Source: Cyanobacterium sp. HL-69
GTDB taxonomy: Bacteria > Cyanobacteriota > Cyanobacteriia > Cyanobacteriales > Cyanobacteriaceae
DNA: 64,000 nt
Direction of reading: 5' to 3'
NCBI GenBank assembly: GCA_002813895.1
Contig: CP024912.1
Coordinates: 2,821,836-2,885,835, forward strand
Shown: piece after piece, positions 46,089-58,198 of the stretch
How the letters are laid out: each line of letters starts with the position of its first letter
Numbering within the stretch: position 1 is the first letter of the stretch
The notes under the pieces: generated by a model
The model's database searches: none
Told to the model about the DNA's origin: nothing
The model's input: the letters and a program-made list of their open reading frames with translations, nothing else
Made by a program: the position numbers and the translations under genes

Positions 46089-46546
46089 GAACTATTATGC
46101 AGACAAAAACTTTATCTCAAAGGAATTGTTATCTTTAATAAGTAATACTAATTTGATATTTTTTTTAATAATCAATTAACTGTTGGGTATTATATTATGA
46201 TGGAATAAAGTATTACTAAAGTATCATAAATATTTAAAATATAAAATATTATCAATATTGCTCATTTTCTATGATCTATTTTCTTATTAGACTGAAATTA
46301 TATTTTAGTCATTTTGTGTAGCATCCCTTAGATAAAATACTTTGAAGTTAAAACAATTTTTAATATTAATTAACATAAAATTCAGTATTTTTAGGGATAG
46401 ATTCATCTTGGAATTAAGGCAAAATTATAAATAATGGTAAAGAATAATATTGAGATTATTGAATAATAAGGTACATTTTCCGTTGTGATGGATATGTAAT
46501 AATTATTAGCAATCAATGTGGCTTATCTATTTTTTCAGTGTTGTTC
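46089..46546. other. AT-rich intergenic region
   Basis: About 450 bp, very AT-rich, between the rhomboid gene and the DUF1997 gene. No gene, hairpin or repeat stands out. It should contain the DUF1997 promoter. Confidence 0.5.
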
Positions 46547-47239
46547 ATGAAAGATAATCAATCACCAAATTCAAAAGATATGGAAACAATCATCCTCAAT
46601 CAACCTATGGGTTTTAGCACCAAATTTCGTGGGATAATGGATTTGTACGGCGATCAAAAAACCGTGACAGATTATCTAAACAATCATCAAGGGTGGTTTG
46701 TCCGTTGTGCATCGCCCATGAAAGTAGAGCCTTTTTGTGATAATGGTTACACTCTGACAGTGGGGCGTTATGGGGCTTTTGGTTATGAGGTTGAGCCTCA
46801 GATGAGTGTTATTTTAGAGCCTCCCATGGCCGGACACTATACCATGTATTCTGTTACTAATCCTGAGTTGAGTAGCGATGGTTATGAGGTTGATTATTAC
46901 TCAGTGATGGACATAGAAACTATTTTCCCGAAAGATATTGATATATATCAAAAGTCTAGTGACTTTGACTCCCTCCCCAATGAGATTACTCGCATTAATT
47001 GGCAGTTGGATTTACGGGTTAGTGTTAATTTTCCTAAATTTATTTATAAAGTTCCTACAAGTATAATACAAAGTACGGGCGATCGCCTTTTAGGACAGAT
47101 AGTCAAACAAGTATCACCCAGACTAAGTTTTAAAGTACAAAAAGACTTCCACAGTTGTTTCGATTTACCAATACCTCCTAAAAAATCCCGTACTTGCGAG
47201 ATAGTCAAACAAAAAAACCAAAATCAATATGCCGCCTAA
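46547..47239 (+). CDS. DUF1997 family protein
   Basis: A 230-residue protein. GWFVRCASPMKVEPFCDNGYTLTVGRYG-type sequence followed by EVEPQMSVILEPP and WQLDLRVSVNFPKFIYKVP matches DUF1997, a cyanobacterial and plastid family with a lipid- or START-like beta fold of unknown role. ATG 46547 is preferred over GTG 46538. Its stop codon overlaps the stop of the convergent CheA-type kinase gene by three or four bases. Confidence 0.72.
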   Translation: MKDNQSPNSKDMETIILNQPMGFSTKFRGIMDLYGDQKTVTDYLNNHQGWFVRCASPMKVEPFCDNGYTLTVGRYGAFGYEVEPQMSVILEPPMAGHYTMYSVTNPELSSDGYEVDYYSVMDIETIFPKDIDIYQKSSDFDSLPNEITRINWQLDLRVSVNFPKFIYKVPTSIIQSTGDRLLGQIVKQVSPRLSFKVQKDFHSCFDLPIPPKKSRTCEIVKQKNQNQYAA

Positions 47240-50200
47240 GACTTAGTGGCACCAGAAGTTAAAAACACCTCCCCATTAGTCAAACGCTTAGCCACATCTA
47301 ATAATTCATCCTCAATGTAGGGCTTAGTAAAATAAGCCCTAGCCCCTAAATCAGCCGCAATACTACGGTGTTTTTCAGCGCCCCTAGATGTCACCATCGC
47401 CACAGGTAATTTAGATAAAACATCATCCTGCTGCATTCTCGCCAACAACTCCAAGCCATTCATACGGGGCATTTCGATGTCACAAAGAACTATCTCACAA
47501 GGTAAACCTCCCGAAAGTTTTTCCCAGGCATCCTGTCCATCCCTTGCCACCTCAACCTCATAACCTGCCTTCTTGAAGGACAAAGACAACATCTCCCTCA
47601 CTACCACAGAATCATCCACAATCAAAACCATAGGAGCAGAATTTGTTTTTCTTTTCGATGCCCCAAAAGTAGATTTATCATCCTCTGGCTGAATATCCGT
47701 CATCCTTGCCGTAGAAACCCTTGTGCTACCCTCCAATAAAACTTCCCCATTCATCATTCTTTGGGCAGAATCAATCAACTCTTTATCCACACAAGGCTTA
47801 ATCAAATATGCACAAGCCCCTAACTCCGCTGCAATCTTCTGATGTTTTTGTGAACCACGGGAAGATAAAATTGCCATGGGAATATGGGATAAATCCTCAT
47901 CCTCTTGTAAATGCTGTAACAACTCCAAACCATTCATACGGGGCATTTCAATGTCACAGAAAATTAAATTACAAGGCAACCCAGAGCGCAACTTCTGCCA
48001 TGCCTCTTGTCCATCCCTCGCTTGTTCAACTCGATAACCCTCTTTCGAGAAAGTAATAGATAACATCTCCCTCACCGTAATAGAGTCATCCACAATCAGC
48101 ACCAAAGGAGTAATATTTACCTGAGATTCAGACATAGCCTGTCTTTCTGCCATGGTGGCACTGGGGAACATTTGAGACTTAACTTGATTACTCAAACTAC
48201 CCTCGGCAATCTTAATTAACTCAATAACATCCGCCACAGGCATAATGGTGCCATCACTGCGCACCGTAGCCCCAGCAATGCCCTTGGGTTTGGGTAAAGG
48301 TCCAGAAATTTGTTTAATTACAATTTCCTCCTCTGGTAAGATTTGGTCAACTTCCACCGCCAAAATATCATTACCACCCCGAAGAATAATAACTGAAACG
48401 CTATTTTCATCACTATTTACCGAGTTATACATAAAACTACGGCTCATCTGACGATTATATTGTAAAAGCTGATTGAGAGGACGCAGAGGAATTCTCGTAT
48501 TATTCCAGTTAATGTAAGAATTACCATGTCTGTCTTGATCTATATCCTGACGGGGTAATGTCTGGGTGTCTTCAATCCCATCAATGGGGAAAGCAATACG
48601 AACATTATTATTAAGACAACAAAGAGCTTTACCGATGGTAAGAGTAAGGGGTAAGCGCATAGTAAAAGTGGTACCCCTACCAGGAATAGAATCAATGCTT
48701 ACAGAGCCGCGAATTTCATTTAACTTATTACGAACAATATCCAAACCAACTCCCCTTCCTGCATGGCTATCCGCTTTTTCCTTCGTGGTAAATCCTGCAT
48801 TAAAAAGAAAATCATAGATTTCTTGATCTTTAAGACTATTCGCCTCCTCTGGGGTGATGAGATTTTTTTGAATGGCTTTTTGCTTCACTTTATGGGCATC
48901 AATACCGCCCCCATCATCAGACACAGAAATAACCGTTTGTGGCCCTTGTAAAAAGGCTCTTACGGTAATGGTACCCATGGCATCTTTGCCGTTAGCCACT
49001 CTTTCTTCTGGTTGCTCAATACCGTGAGTTACGGAGTTTTTAGCGATTTGTAATAGGGGATCCCATAAATGTTCGAGAATCATCTTGTCAATTAATACTT
49101 CTCTACCCTCTACCTTTAACTGCACCTGTTTATCATAACCTTGGGCAATTTTACGAATGGGCAGGGGAAGGCGATCGGCATTTTGAGCAAAAGGCACCAT
49201 GCGGGATTTATTAATTTGCTCTTGAAGTTGATCTGTAATATCTCGTATATTTTTCCCTAGTTGATCTGTTTCATCCACTAGAAATTGAATATCAGAGGTT
49301 GATTCCCTAATCCTAACCACTAGCTCGATCATTTCTTGGGCTAAAAGGTGAAACTCACTAAAGCGATCTAATTCGAGGTCATCTAGTTCTATTTCAGGCA
49401 TAAAGGAATTACCATTTCCCTTAGAGCCATTGTTAGGAGTAGGAGTATTATTGGAGTTGTTGTTCTGCTGATTTTGATTATTTCTGGCAATATTTCCTCG
49501 CTCTAATTGTTCTCTAACAGTGGATTGATTGCGCTTACGACTACTAATTAAAGAACCTTGTAAAAGACTTTTTTCATACATATCTTGGGTTCTGTCTCCC
49601 ACTTCGCTCAAGTCTTGGGCATGGGAAAGGAGATTTTCTAAAAACTGTCGTAGTTTTTCCTGGTCTTCTTCTAAGCGATTACGACGAATTACCATCTCCC
49701 CAATGAGGTTATTAAGATTATCCAGTTGTTTGACAGGTACTCTCATACTCTGTTCAAAGGTTGGTTGTTTCTGGGCAGTGGGGGCGGGAGTAGAGGTTTT
49801 TTTCCATTTTTGAGCCGAGGAGGGTTTTTCTGCTTCGGCAAGGAGGCGATCTAGATCACTTAATTCTTGTTCTAGGTCATTTTCAGGGGAAGATAAATCT
49901 AATCCTTCATTAATGACATTTTCTAGTTGTTGCCAGTTAACTTGTGGTGTGGATGTGTGACCTCTATTAATGGTTTTTTCTAATTCTTCAAAGGTTTCGT
50001 AATAGTGATGATTTACCGTCGGGAATCCGATGTCTAGGGTTGATAGTTCTTCAGTAAGGAGGAGATTTTCTTGGGTGATGGTTTGTTCTAGCTCTTCAAA
50101 TTGATCGTAGATGATCAATGTATGGTTAGTAATAATAGTATCAGGGACAAGTTCTTCGGGGGTTGAGGATTTTTCGGAGCTAAATTGGGCTATTTCATCC

Positions 50201-51162
50201 CGTGCATTTTCAATAATAACTGTGCTGCGAGGATTTGAGGCTTCATGGTGGATGGTTAGACTGTCTGAGCCAAAGTCGATCGCACTTTTGACTTCAAATA
50301 AATCTTCGAGACTATCAGAAATATCCTCTTCTGATGATTCTGCGCCAGGACTTTCTTCTTCTAAAAAGTCCCAATCATCTTCGATGACTTCTGATTCTTC
50401 TAATAATTCTATATCGTCAAAAAGTTCTTCAATGGGATCTTCATCCTCTTCACCGATATTGGTTGATAGGGAAGCAAAAAAATCATTTCCACTGGTGGCA
50501 CGTTCATCTACGATGCCTGTATTCGTACTACCGAGAAAATTATTAATAGTTTCTTCATCATCGGTATCAATAAAAACATCGTCATCTTCGTAGTTAATGT
50601 CGTTATCTTCAAGAATAGAAGATATTTCATCTTGGTCTAATGATAGGTCGTCTTCTTGGTTGGTTTCTTCATTGCCTGTATTGGTGAAAAGTGTTTCTCG
50701 CCAAAGATCTCTTTCTAGGGTATTTTTTATGTCTTGTGGTGTTACTACGGGGGGGATAATTTCTTCTTCTGTATCAAGACTGGTGGCGGCGTAGATAGTT
50801 TCTACGTCCATAAATCGGGTACGGGCTGAGGGGGCTAGGGCAAGCAGTTGATCGCTGACGGTGATGGCATTGACATCCCCTTGGAGTAGTTGTTCTGATG
50901 CCTGTTTGATTTCTTTGATAATTAATTTGGTGGTGCTATGGTAATCGTGGTGTGGCTTGGCGATCGCCCCTTGGGCGGTTTCCATAATAGCTACCCAGCC
51001 AAAAAGATTTTGTTTTTTACCTTCTAGGGAAAGAGCTTCACAATGTTTTTGGATGCCATGTCTATGATCAGGCGAATCCCCCTGTTTTAATAACTTCAAC
51101 ATTGCTCCTAAACGAAACAAGGTTTGTTTGTATAATTCTTGAGCTTGACTAGAGGAACTCAT
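47236..51162 (-). CDS. Large CheA-type hybrid kinase with two receiver domains
   Basis: A 1308-residue protein. The N-terminal 120 residues are helical with no Hpt signature (no HxxKG) that I can see. An acidic, low-complexity linker runs from about 120 to 460. The CheA core follows: dimerisation/coiled coil about 470-680, HATPase with N box IAKNSVTHGIEQPEERV near 705, G1 DDGGGI near 748 and G2 GRGVGLDIVRN near 803. A CheW-like domain spans about 845-985. Two C-terminal receivers (VDDSITVREML near 1022; VDDSVVVREML near 1180), each with CDIEMPRMNG, look like a tandem duplication. It resembles the C-terminal half of split cyanobacterial CheA proteins, so a separate Hpt protein may be its substrate. 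Confidence 0.88.
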   Translation of the reverse strand: MSSSSQAQELYKQTLFRLGAMLKLLKQGDSPDHRHGIQKHCEALSLEGKKQNLFGWVAIMETAQGAIAKPHHDYHSTTKLIIKEIKQASEQLLQGDVNAITVSDQLLALAPSARTRFMDVETIYAATSLDTEEEIIPPVVTPQDIKNTLERDLWRETLFTNTGNEETNQEDDLSLDQDEISSILEDNDINYEDDDVFIDTDDEETINNFLGSTNTGIVDERATSGNDFFASLSTNIGEEDEDPIEELFDDIELLEESEVIEDDWDFLEEESPGAESSEEDISDSLEDLFEVKSAIDFGSDSLTIHHEASNPRSTVIIENARDEIAQFSSEKSSTPEELVPDTIITNHTLIIYDQFEELEQTITQENLLLTEELSTLDIGFPTVNHHYYETFEELEKTINRGHTSTPQVNWQQLENVINEGLDLSSPENDLEQELSDLDRLLAEAEKPSSAQKWKKTSTPAPTAQKQPTFEQSMRVPVKQLDNLNNLIGEMVIRRNRLEEDQEKLRQFLENLLSHAQDLSEVGDRTQDMYEKSLLQGSLISSRKRNQSTVREQLERGNIARNNQNQQNNNSNNTPTPNNGSKGNGNSFMPEIELDDLELDRFSEFHLLAQEMIELVVRIRESTSDIQFLVDETDQLGKNIRDITDQLQEQINKSRMVPFAQNADRLPLPIRKIAQGYDKQVQLKVEGREVLIDKMILEHLWDPLLQIAKNSVTHGIEQPEERVANGKDAMGTITVRAFLQGPQTVISVSDDGGGIDAHKVKQKAIQKNLITPEEANSLKDQEIYDFLFNAGFTTKEKADSHAGRGVGLDIVRNKLNEIRGSVSIDSIPGRGTTFTMRLPLTLTIGKALCCLNNNVRIAFPIDGIEDTQTLPRQDIDQDRHGNSYINWNNTRIPLRPLNQLLQYNRQMSRSFMYNSVNSDENSVSVIILRGGNDILAVEVDQILPEEEIVIKQISGPLPKPKGIAGATVRSDGTIMPVADVIELIKIAEGSLSNQVKSQMFPSATMAERQAMSESQVNITPLVLIVDDSITVREMLSITFSKEGYRVEQARDGQEAWQKLRSGLPCNLIFCDIEMPRMNGLELLQHLQEDEDLSHIPMAILSSRGSQKHQKIAAELGACAYLIKPCVDKELIDSAQRMMNGEVLLEGSTRVSTARMTDIQPEDDKSTFGASKRKTNSAPMVLIVDDSVVVREMLSLSFKKAGYEVEVARDGQDAWEKLSGGLPCEIVLCDIEMPRMNGLELLARMQQDDVLSKLPVAMVTSRGAEKHRSIAADLGARAYFTKPYIEDELLDVAKRLTNGEVFLTSGATKS

Positions 51163-51611
51163 AATAACATCCTGACCAATTTATTACAAAGAAAACCTAA
51201 CGAAAAATGGGACGCAGAAAAGACAACGAAAATAATCCCATAACACCATTTTAGTATAGCCTAACAAATTGCCCCTGAAAAATTTAAATAGGAACAAAAT
51301 CTTCTCGGAAAAGTTAATCTTTAAGAGAAAGACTTCGTCTCAAATATCATGGAATGGGTAGTTATTTTTATTTAAAAAACCAATTTGTCTCCTACCATCC
51401 CAGTGGGGGCAACCTTAAAAGAGGCAAATGTGACCAAAAATCATATCATTCTACGGTAGTTCACAAACCGCAGCACCGTGCGATCGCACCTATTTCCTCC
51501 ATTACAGGGGTTAAAAACATCAGAAACAATTGACAATGGACAATGGACAATGGACAATTAAATGGATTTTCGGTGCACAAAATTAACTCTTAGAAAAAAT
51601 AACTATTTATA
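51163..51611. other. Divergent intergenic region between the CheA-type kinase and leuB
   Basis: About 450 bp that must carry promoters for both genes. It holds a heptamer repeat array (51526-51560) and a HIP1-like site at 51481. No reading frame of note. Confidence 0.5.
51526..51560. repeat. Heptamer tandem repeat ACAATGG, 5 units
   Basis: ACAATTG, three ACAATGG, then ACAATTA at strict 7-base spacing, 51 bases before the leuB start. Confidence 0.9.
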
Positions 51612-52700
51612 ATGACTAATCAATATTCTATAACTCTATTACCTGGTGACGGTATTGGCCCTGAAATTATGGATGTTACCGTAAAGGTATTGGAAGCCAT
51701 AGGAAAGCAATGTGATATTAATTTTAGTTTTGAAACTGCTTTAATTGGTGGGGCGGCCATTGATGCGACTGGAGTACCCTTACCCCCTGAAACCGTGGAA
51801 ACTTGTCGTAAAAGTGATTCTGTTCTATTGGCAGCCATTGGGGGTTATAAGTGGGATAATCTTGCCCGTGAGTTGCGGCCTGAGACAGGCTTGTTGGGTA
51901 TTCGAGCGGCTTTAGGATTATTTGCCAATTTACGCCCTGCAACTATTCTTCCTCAATTAATTGATGCTTCTAGCCTAAAAAAAGAAGTGGTGGAAGGGGT
52001 TGATATTATGGTGGTTCGGGAGTTGACAGGGGGTATTTATTTTGGTCAACCCAAGGGCATCTTTACCTCAGAAACTGGGGAACAAAGGGGCGTAAATACG
52101 ATGGCTTATACGGTATCGGAAATTGATCGCATTGCCAAGGTTGCTTTTGAAACTGCCCAAAAACGCCAAAAAAGGCTCTGCTCGGTGGATAAGGCTAATG
52201 TGTTGGATGTATCTCAATTATGGCGCGATCGCCTCATAAAAATGTCTGCGGATTATCCTGATGTGGAATTAACCCATATGTACGTGGATAATGCCGCCAT
52301 GCAGTTGGTGCGCAACCCTAAACAGTTTGATACCATCGTCACGGGCAATCTATTTGGTGATATTCTTTCCGATGCCGCTGCCATGCTGACAGGTAGTATT
52401 GGTATGTTACCCTCTGCTAGTTTAGGGGCAAATCGCCCAGGATTATTTGAACCCGTCCACGGCTCAGCCCCTGACATTGCAGGGCAAGATAAAGCGAATC
52501 CTCTGGCACAGGTACTAAGTGCGGCGATGATGTTGCGTTATGGTTTGAATGAACCCGAGGCGGCCACCAAGATTGAGGACGCTGTATTAAAGGTATTAGA
52601 TTTAGGCTACCGCACTGGGGATATTATGTCTGAGGGTGCAAAAACTGTGGGTTGTCAGGAAATGGGCAAGGTTTTATTACAAGTTTTGGAAGATAGTTAA
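51612..52700 (+). CDS. leuB: 3-isopropylmalate dehydrogenase
   Basis: A 362-residue enzyme of leucine biosynthesis, oxidising and decarboxylating 3-isopropylmalate with [14 protein letters not shown] at the N-terminus, ELTGGIYFG, the metal/substrate region [13 protein letters not shown], and [17 protein letters not shown] are diagnostic and separate it from isocitrate dehydrogenase. Full length. A terminator follows within about 30 bases. Confidence 0.96.
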   Translation: MTNQYSITLLPGDGIGPEIMDVTVKVLEAIGKQCDINFSFETALIGGAAIDATGVPLPPETVETCRKSDSVLLAAIGGYKWDNLARELRPETGLLGIRAALGLFANLRPATILPQLIDASSLKKEVVEGVDIMVVRELTGGIYFGQPKGIFTSETGEQRGVNTMAYTVSEIDRIAKVAFETAQKRQKRLCSVDKANVLDVSQLWRDRLIKMSADYPDVELTHMYVDNAAMQLVRNPKQFDTIVTGNLFGDILSDAAAMLTGSIGMLPSASLGANRPGLFEPVHGSAPDIAGQDKANPLAQVLSAAMMLRYGLNEPEAATKIEDAVLKVLDLGYRTGDIMSEGAKTVGCQEMGKVLLQVLEDS

Positions 52701-52731
52701 TTTTAACGTCCAACCCCTCTGTCTTCGGCAT

Positions 52732-52766
52732 CTCCCCTCAAGAAGGGGAGGAAGGGGATTTTTTTT
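52732..52766 (+). terminator. Terminator of leuB
   Basis: CTCCCCT (52732-52738) and AGGGGAG (52744-52750) form a 7-bp stem with a 5-base loop; eight T follow at 52759-52766 after a short spacer. Confidence 0.8.
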
Positions 52767-52850
52767 CAACATTAATCAGTTACTATTACCATTCCCTATT
52801 CCCCTCGATAATAGTAAAATATGATGTGCACCACACCCCTATAAGCATCA

Positions 52851-53564
52851 GTGAATTTACCTCAGTTTAACGATATTTGGCAAGAAACTACCAATTGGCA
52901 ACCAAGTCCTGATCAGCAATTACTATTTGACGAGTTATATAATAAAATTATTGAGACTAATAAGTATCTTAATTTGACTCGTATTACTACCCCAGAAGAT
53001 TTTTGGGAAAAAAATCTTTGGGATTCTTTAGCTCCTTTAATGGGTTACGATTTAAATAACAAAAAAATAATTGATATTGGTACAGGAGGCGGTTTTCCTG
53101 GTATCCCTGGGGCGATCGCCTTTAACCGTGGTCAATTTACTTTGATGGATTCCACCACAAAAAAAATTAATTTTATTGCTCAATTAGCCCAAGATTTAGA
53201 TCTAAAAAATATTATGACTTTAGTAGATAGAGCGGAAACTATAGGACAAGACAAAGCCTATAGAAACCAGTTTGATTTTGCTTTAATTAGAGCCGTTGCG
53301 GAAACGTCAGTATGTTTAGAATATACTTTACCTTTATTAAAAAAGAATGGTACGGCAATTTTATATCGAGGTAATTGGACTCAAGAGGAAGAAGACAAAA
53401 GTAAAAAAATAGCACAATTATTAGGAGGAAATATAGAAAAAATTGTTAATCAAAATACTCCTCTTAATAAGAATATTCGTCATTGTATTTATGTTAAAAA
53501 AATAGGTAATACTCCGAAACAATATCCTCGAGAAGTAGGTAAACCAGTTAAACAACCTTTATAA
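52851..53564 (+). CDS. rsmG: 16S rRNA (guanine-N7) methyltransferase RsmG
   Basis: A 237-residue methyltransferase. NKYLNLTRI and NLWDSLAPL precede the SAM motif DIGTGGGFPGIPGAI, followed by DSTTKKINFI and the RAVAE segment, all typical of RsmG (GidB). It methylates G527 of 16S rRNA; loss gives low-level streptomycin resistance in other bacteria. The start is GTG 52851, matching the family N-terminus. Stands alone between leuB and the ATP synthase operon. Confidence 0.94.
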   Translation: MNLPQFNDIWQETTNWQPSPDQQLLFDELYNKIIETNKYLNLTRITTPEDFWEKNLWDSLAPLMGYDLNNKKIIDIGTGGGFPGIPGAIAFNRGQFTLMDSTTKKINFIAQLAQDLDLKNIMTLVDRAETIGQDKAYRNQFDFALIRAVAETSVCLEYTLPLLKKNGTAILYRGNWTQEEEDKSKKIAQLLGGNIEKIVNQNTPLNKNIRHCIYVKKIGNTPKQYPREVGKPVKQPL

Positions 53565-53649
53565 AAAGATATGATACTAAATCCGATTTGTAAGGTTTAC
53601 TATTATCCACCGTGTAACAAAAGATAATAATTTTTTATCTTTTATAGGC

Positions 53650-53680
53650 AAAAAAAAGCCCCTCTCCCATAGGAGAAGGG
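53650..53680 (-). terminator. Terminator of the ATP synthase operon
   Basis: On the minus strand CCCTTCTCC and GGGAGAGGGG pair around TAT, with eight T after the stem (A8 at 53650-53657 on plus). It lies about 20 bases beyond the gamma-subunit stop codon. Confidence 0.85.
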
Positions 53681-53701
53681 TTGAATGAGGGTTAAAATTA
53701 A

Positions 53702-54649
53702 TTACCCTAAAGCATTGGCACCAGATACCACCTCAAGAATTTGTTGAGTAATGGAAGCCTGACGAGCTTTGTTGTAAGAAAGAGTCAAAGATTTCATCAA
53801 ATCACTAGCGTTTTGACTAGCGTTATTCATTGCTGTCATCCGAGCGGCCAATTCACTGGCTGCGGATTCTTGTAATGCTTTGAGCAACTGATTATTGATG
53901 TATAAAGGTAAGAGAGAGTCTAAAATTTGAACAGGATCTTGTTCAAAAATCATATCCTGAGGAAAATCAGTTTTAGGAGAACTAACAGCTTCTCTTTCTA
54001 CCTGAAATGAACCATCACGGACAATGAGACGGAAAATTTCATCATCCTGAACTTCTAACCCTTGGGGGGTAAGAGGTAATAGGGTTTGAATAACGGGTTT
54101 TGAACTGATTAAGGAAACAAACTTAGTATAAATCAATTCTACCCTATCAACGGTATCCGAGAAGAATAGAGAAAGTAATTCATCGGCAATTTTGCCTGAT
54201 TCCTCAGCAGTAGGAATCTGCTCCAAACCAGTATATTTGGCAGAAATAGGTTCATTACGACGTTGGAAATATTGAATTGCTTTTCTACCAACGATCACAA
54301 ATGTATATTTTAAACCTTGTTCTTTCAGTTCCGCTGCTCTTTGTTCAGCTTTTTTGATGATACTAGAATTATAACTTCCGCATAGACCCCGATCGCCCGT
54401 AATCACTAACAAAGCAACGGTGTTAACATCCCTTTGTTTGAGTAAAGGTAAATCAGTTTCTTCCATGCGTAAACGGCTTTGTAAACCGTATAAAACTTGA
54501 GCGAGGGCATCAGCAAAAGGACGAGTAGCAGTTACCTGCTCTTGGGCCCGTCTTACTTTAGCCGCCGCTACTAGACGCATTGCTTCAGTAATTTTTTTAG
54601 TATTTTTTACCGAGTCGATGCGATCGCGAATCGCTTTTAAGTTGGACAT
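53702..54649 (-). CDS. atpG: ATP synthase gamma subunit
   Basis: A 315-residue subunit forming the rotating central stalk (called atpC in cyanobacterial/plastid naming). N-terminal [21 protein letters not shown] and C-terminal [25 protein letters not shown] are the conserved terminal helices. The length is that of the photosynthetic type, which carries an extra inserted loop (about residues 195-240) relative to E. coli gamma. Last gene of the operon; beta and epsilon are not in this window, as expected for cyanobacteria. Confidence 0.97.
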   Translation of the reverse strand: MSNLKAIRDRIDSVKNTKKITEAMRLVAAAKVRRAQEQVTATRPFADALAQVLYGLQSRLRMEETDLPLLKQRDVNTVALLVITGDRGLCGSYNSSIIKKAEQRAAELKEQGLKYTFVIVGRKAIQYFQRRNEPISAKYTGLEQIPTAEESGKIADELLSLFFSDTVDRVELIYTKFVSLISSKPVIQTLLPLTPQGLEVQDDEIFRLIVRDGSFQVEREAVSSPKTDFPQDMIFEQDPVQILDSLLPLYINNQLLKALQESAASELAARMTAMNNASQNASDLMKSLTLSYNKARQASITQQILEVVSGANALG

Positions 54650-54660
54650 GGTGTTAATTG

Positions 54661-54687
54661 ATAATGGATAATGGATAATTGATAATT
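54661..54687. repeat. Heptamer tandem repeat ATAATGG, about 4 units
   Basis: ATAATGG, ATAATGG, ATAATTG, ATAATT in the gap between the gamma and alpha genes of the ATP synthase operon, directly before the gamma start on the minus strand. Confidence 0.85.
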
Positions 54688-54769
54688 AAAAATTACCAAT
54701 AAACAATCGACAAAAAATGTACTGCTCAGGGTGCAGTAGGGTGGGCAATGCCCACCGCCATTATTTCAA

Positions 54770-56290
<1,521 letters not shown>

Positions 56291-56399
56291 TTAGAGCTAC
56301 TTATATGTAACAAATCAATTGTCAGTTATTAATTTTATTTTGATTATGGCTAGGGCATACTAAAAATATGCTCATAACAATTCTTACCACCAAGATAAC

Positions 56400-56954
56400 T
56401 TAGTTAGAACCAAGCATCCCTAATGTGATACGGCGTAATTGTCCTCGTAAACTAGCATCATAAACCTGAGAGCCAACTTTGATAATTACACCACCGATAA
56501 TGTCAGGATCAATTTTTGTTTCCAACTCCACGGCATTAGCACCAGTGAGAGCCTTAACTTTGACTTCCAACTTTTCTGCTTCACCATCATACAATCTCAC
56601 AGCGGAGGTGATTTCAGCGAGGACAGTATTGTTCAGTTTGCGCAGAATTTCTAAATATTTGGCTAGAACACCTTCAATGAAGCTAATTCTACCTTTGTCC
56701 ACTAACAATAATAAAAAATTGAGCAAGAAAGGATTTATCTGCTCACCAGCGATATTTTTAATAACAGATTTTTTTTGCTCTGCCTTAATCATGGGACTAG
56801 CAAAGAGGGCTTTCAATTCTGCAGACTCTTTGAGCAATGTTGCTAAAGAGCGCACATCTTCACCGATTTCTTCGGTAACCTTCTTTTCTTTGGCTAGGGA
56901 CATCAAGGCCTCGGCATAAGGTTCTACTACTTCAGCGGTAATAGCACTTTGCAT
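56400..56954 (-). CDS. atpH: ATP synthase delta subunit
   Basis: A 184-residue OSCP/delta subunit linking F1 to the peripheral stalk (atpD in cyanobacterial naming). VEPYAEALMSLAKEKK at the N-terminus and the C-terminal IIGGVIIKVGSQVYDASLRGQLRRI are the typical ends. Starts only 2 bases beyond the b-subunit stop, so translation is likely coupled. Confidence 0.95.
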   Translation of the reverse strand: MQSAITAEVVEPYAEALMSLAKEKKVTEEIGEDVRSLATLLKESAELKALFASPMIKAEQKKSVIKNIAGEQINPFLLNFLLLLVDKGRISFIEGVLAKYLEILRKLNNTVLAEITSAVRLYDGEAEKLEVKVKALTGANAVELETKIDPDIIGGVIIKVGSQVYDASLRGQLRRITLGMLGSN

Positions 56955-56956
56955 TT

Positions 56957-57481
56957 TTAACCTCCTAATTGCTCAACGGCACGACTAATGATTTTTCCTT
57001 GAACTTCATCAGTCAGGGTATTTTTCAACTGCTGCTCTGCTTTCTCAAGGGCGAGTACAGCAATGGTTCTTTTTAATTCATTCACTACTTTAGCTCTTTC
57101 GGAGTCTAACTCTTGTACTGCAGTAGCTTTCATTCTTTCTATATCTTTTTGTCCTTGAGCCAAAATTTCTTCTCTAACTTTAGCAGCGGTGCCTTGAGCA
57201 TCAGAGATAATTTTTTTTGCTCTTTCTTGAGCTTCGTTTAAGTTTTTCTGTCCTTCGGCTAGAGCTTTGGCGGCATCAGCAGCTTTTTGTTCTGCTTCTT
57301 GAATTTCTTGGGCAATTTTATTACGTCTTTGTTCGAGTAAATTGCCAACAAATTTACCACCATATACTACTAATAAACCAATTACGATAATTAAGTTGAT
57401 TAGGTTAGAGCCTAGAATGTCTGAACTTAAACCAAATCCGCCCTCTGTTGATTCAGTGGCTAGATAGAATAAAGTAAACAT
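56957..57481 (-). CDS. atpF: ATP synthase subunit b
   Basis: A 174-residue peripheral-stalk subunit: N-terminal membrane helix (LINLIIVIGLLVVYGGKFV, about residues 27-45), then a long charged coiled coil rich in Ala, Glu, Gln and Lys. The preceding gene b' forms its partner in the heterodimeric stalk used by photosynthetic organisms. Confidence 0.95.
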   Translation of the reverse strand: MFTLFYLATESTEGGFGLSSDILGSNLINLIIVIGLLVVYGGKFVGNLLEQRRNKIAQEIQEAEQKAADAAKALAEGQKNLNEAQERAKKIISDAQGTAAKVREEILAQGQKDIERMKATAVQELDSERAKVVNELKRTIAVLALEKAEQQLKNTLTDEVQGKIISRAVEQLGG

Positions 57482-57579
57482 AATTATTTTTTGTTTAAAC
57501 TAGGCGTGTTTATTTTATGTTTTTTTGAGGGGGAGAGAATGAGACAAATCTCTTCTCCATGCCCTGATTATGGAGCTAC

Positions 57580-58059
57580 TTAAGCAAATTCTGGTCCTAA
57601 AACCTTATCCAAGATTTGTTGGGTGAGGGCTTGAACTTCTTGCTCTAAAGCTGTCATGGCTTCTTTTCTTTCCACTTCAATTTGCTCTGATGCCTTCTGA
57701 CGCTCGGCAATAACTTCTTGCTGAGTTTGTTGGCTTTGTTCAGAGACTATCTTTTGAGCTTCAGTTTGAGCCTCCGCAATAATTTCTTGGGATTGTTTAC
57801 GGACTTCCTTTAATTCTTGTTCATATTGTTGAACAAGGGCCAAGGATTTTTGTTTTTGCTCTTTGGCACTGTTTAATTGACCTTGAACATATCCTGCTCT
57901 TTCGTCAATTGCTTTTCCTAAAGGTTTATAAAATAGGGCATTTAATATTGTTGCTAAGAGTAAAAACTGGACTGCCATGAGGGGCAGGGTAGCGTCAATA
58001 TCAAATAAACCCCCTTCTGCGGTTTCCGCCGCAAATAAAATCCATTGTGTCATCATCAT
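57580..58059 (-). CDS. atpF2: ATP synthase subunit b'
   Basis: A 159-residue second peripheral-stalk subunit (atpG in cyanobacterial naming). A membrane helix ([21 protein letters not shown], about residues 28-48) is followed by an Ala/Gln/Glu-rich coiled coil. Presence of both b and b' is a mark of cyanobacterial and plastid enzymes. The first Met codon of three in a row was used. Confidence 0.95.
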   Translation of the reverse strand: MMMTQWILFAAETAEGGLFDIDATLPLMAVQFLLLATILNALFYKPLGKAIDERAGYVQGQLNSAKEQKQKSLALVQQYEQELKEVRKQSQEIIAEAQTEAQKIVSEQSQQTQQEVIAERQKASEQIEVERKEAMTALEQEVQALTQQILDKVLGPEFA

Positions 58060-58177
58060 TTGACTTTGGGGCAGAATTTACTGGTTCTTTTGCTCAATAT
58101 GCAATTATCCTTAAAAGTATTACTGCAATTGATATTTTTGGGTTCTTAGGTGTTTAGGCATTCGCTCACACTGAGAG

Positions 58178-58198
58178 ATACCTAAAACCTAAAACCTA
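58178..58198. repeat. Heptamer tandem repeat (ATACCTA/AAACCTA), 3 units
   Basis: Three 7-base units in the gap between the b' and c genes. The array pairs with TTAGGTGTTTAGG at 58145-58157 as an imperfect inverted repeat. Confidence 0.7.

Noticed and set aside
50111-50593. Ser-rich 160-residue frame opposite the large CheA-type gene
   Set aside because: A shadow of the acidic linker codons (GAT/GAA read on the opposite strand as Ser/Phe codons); no independent support.
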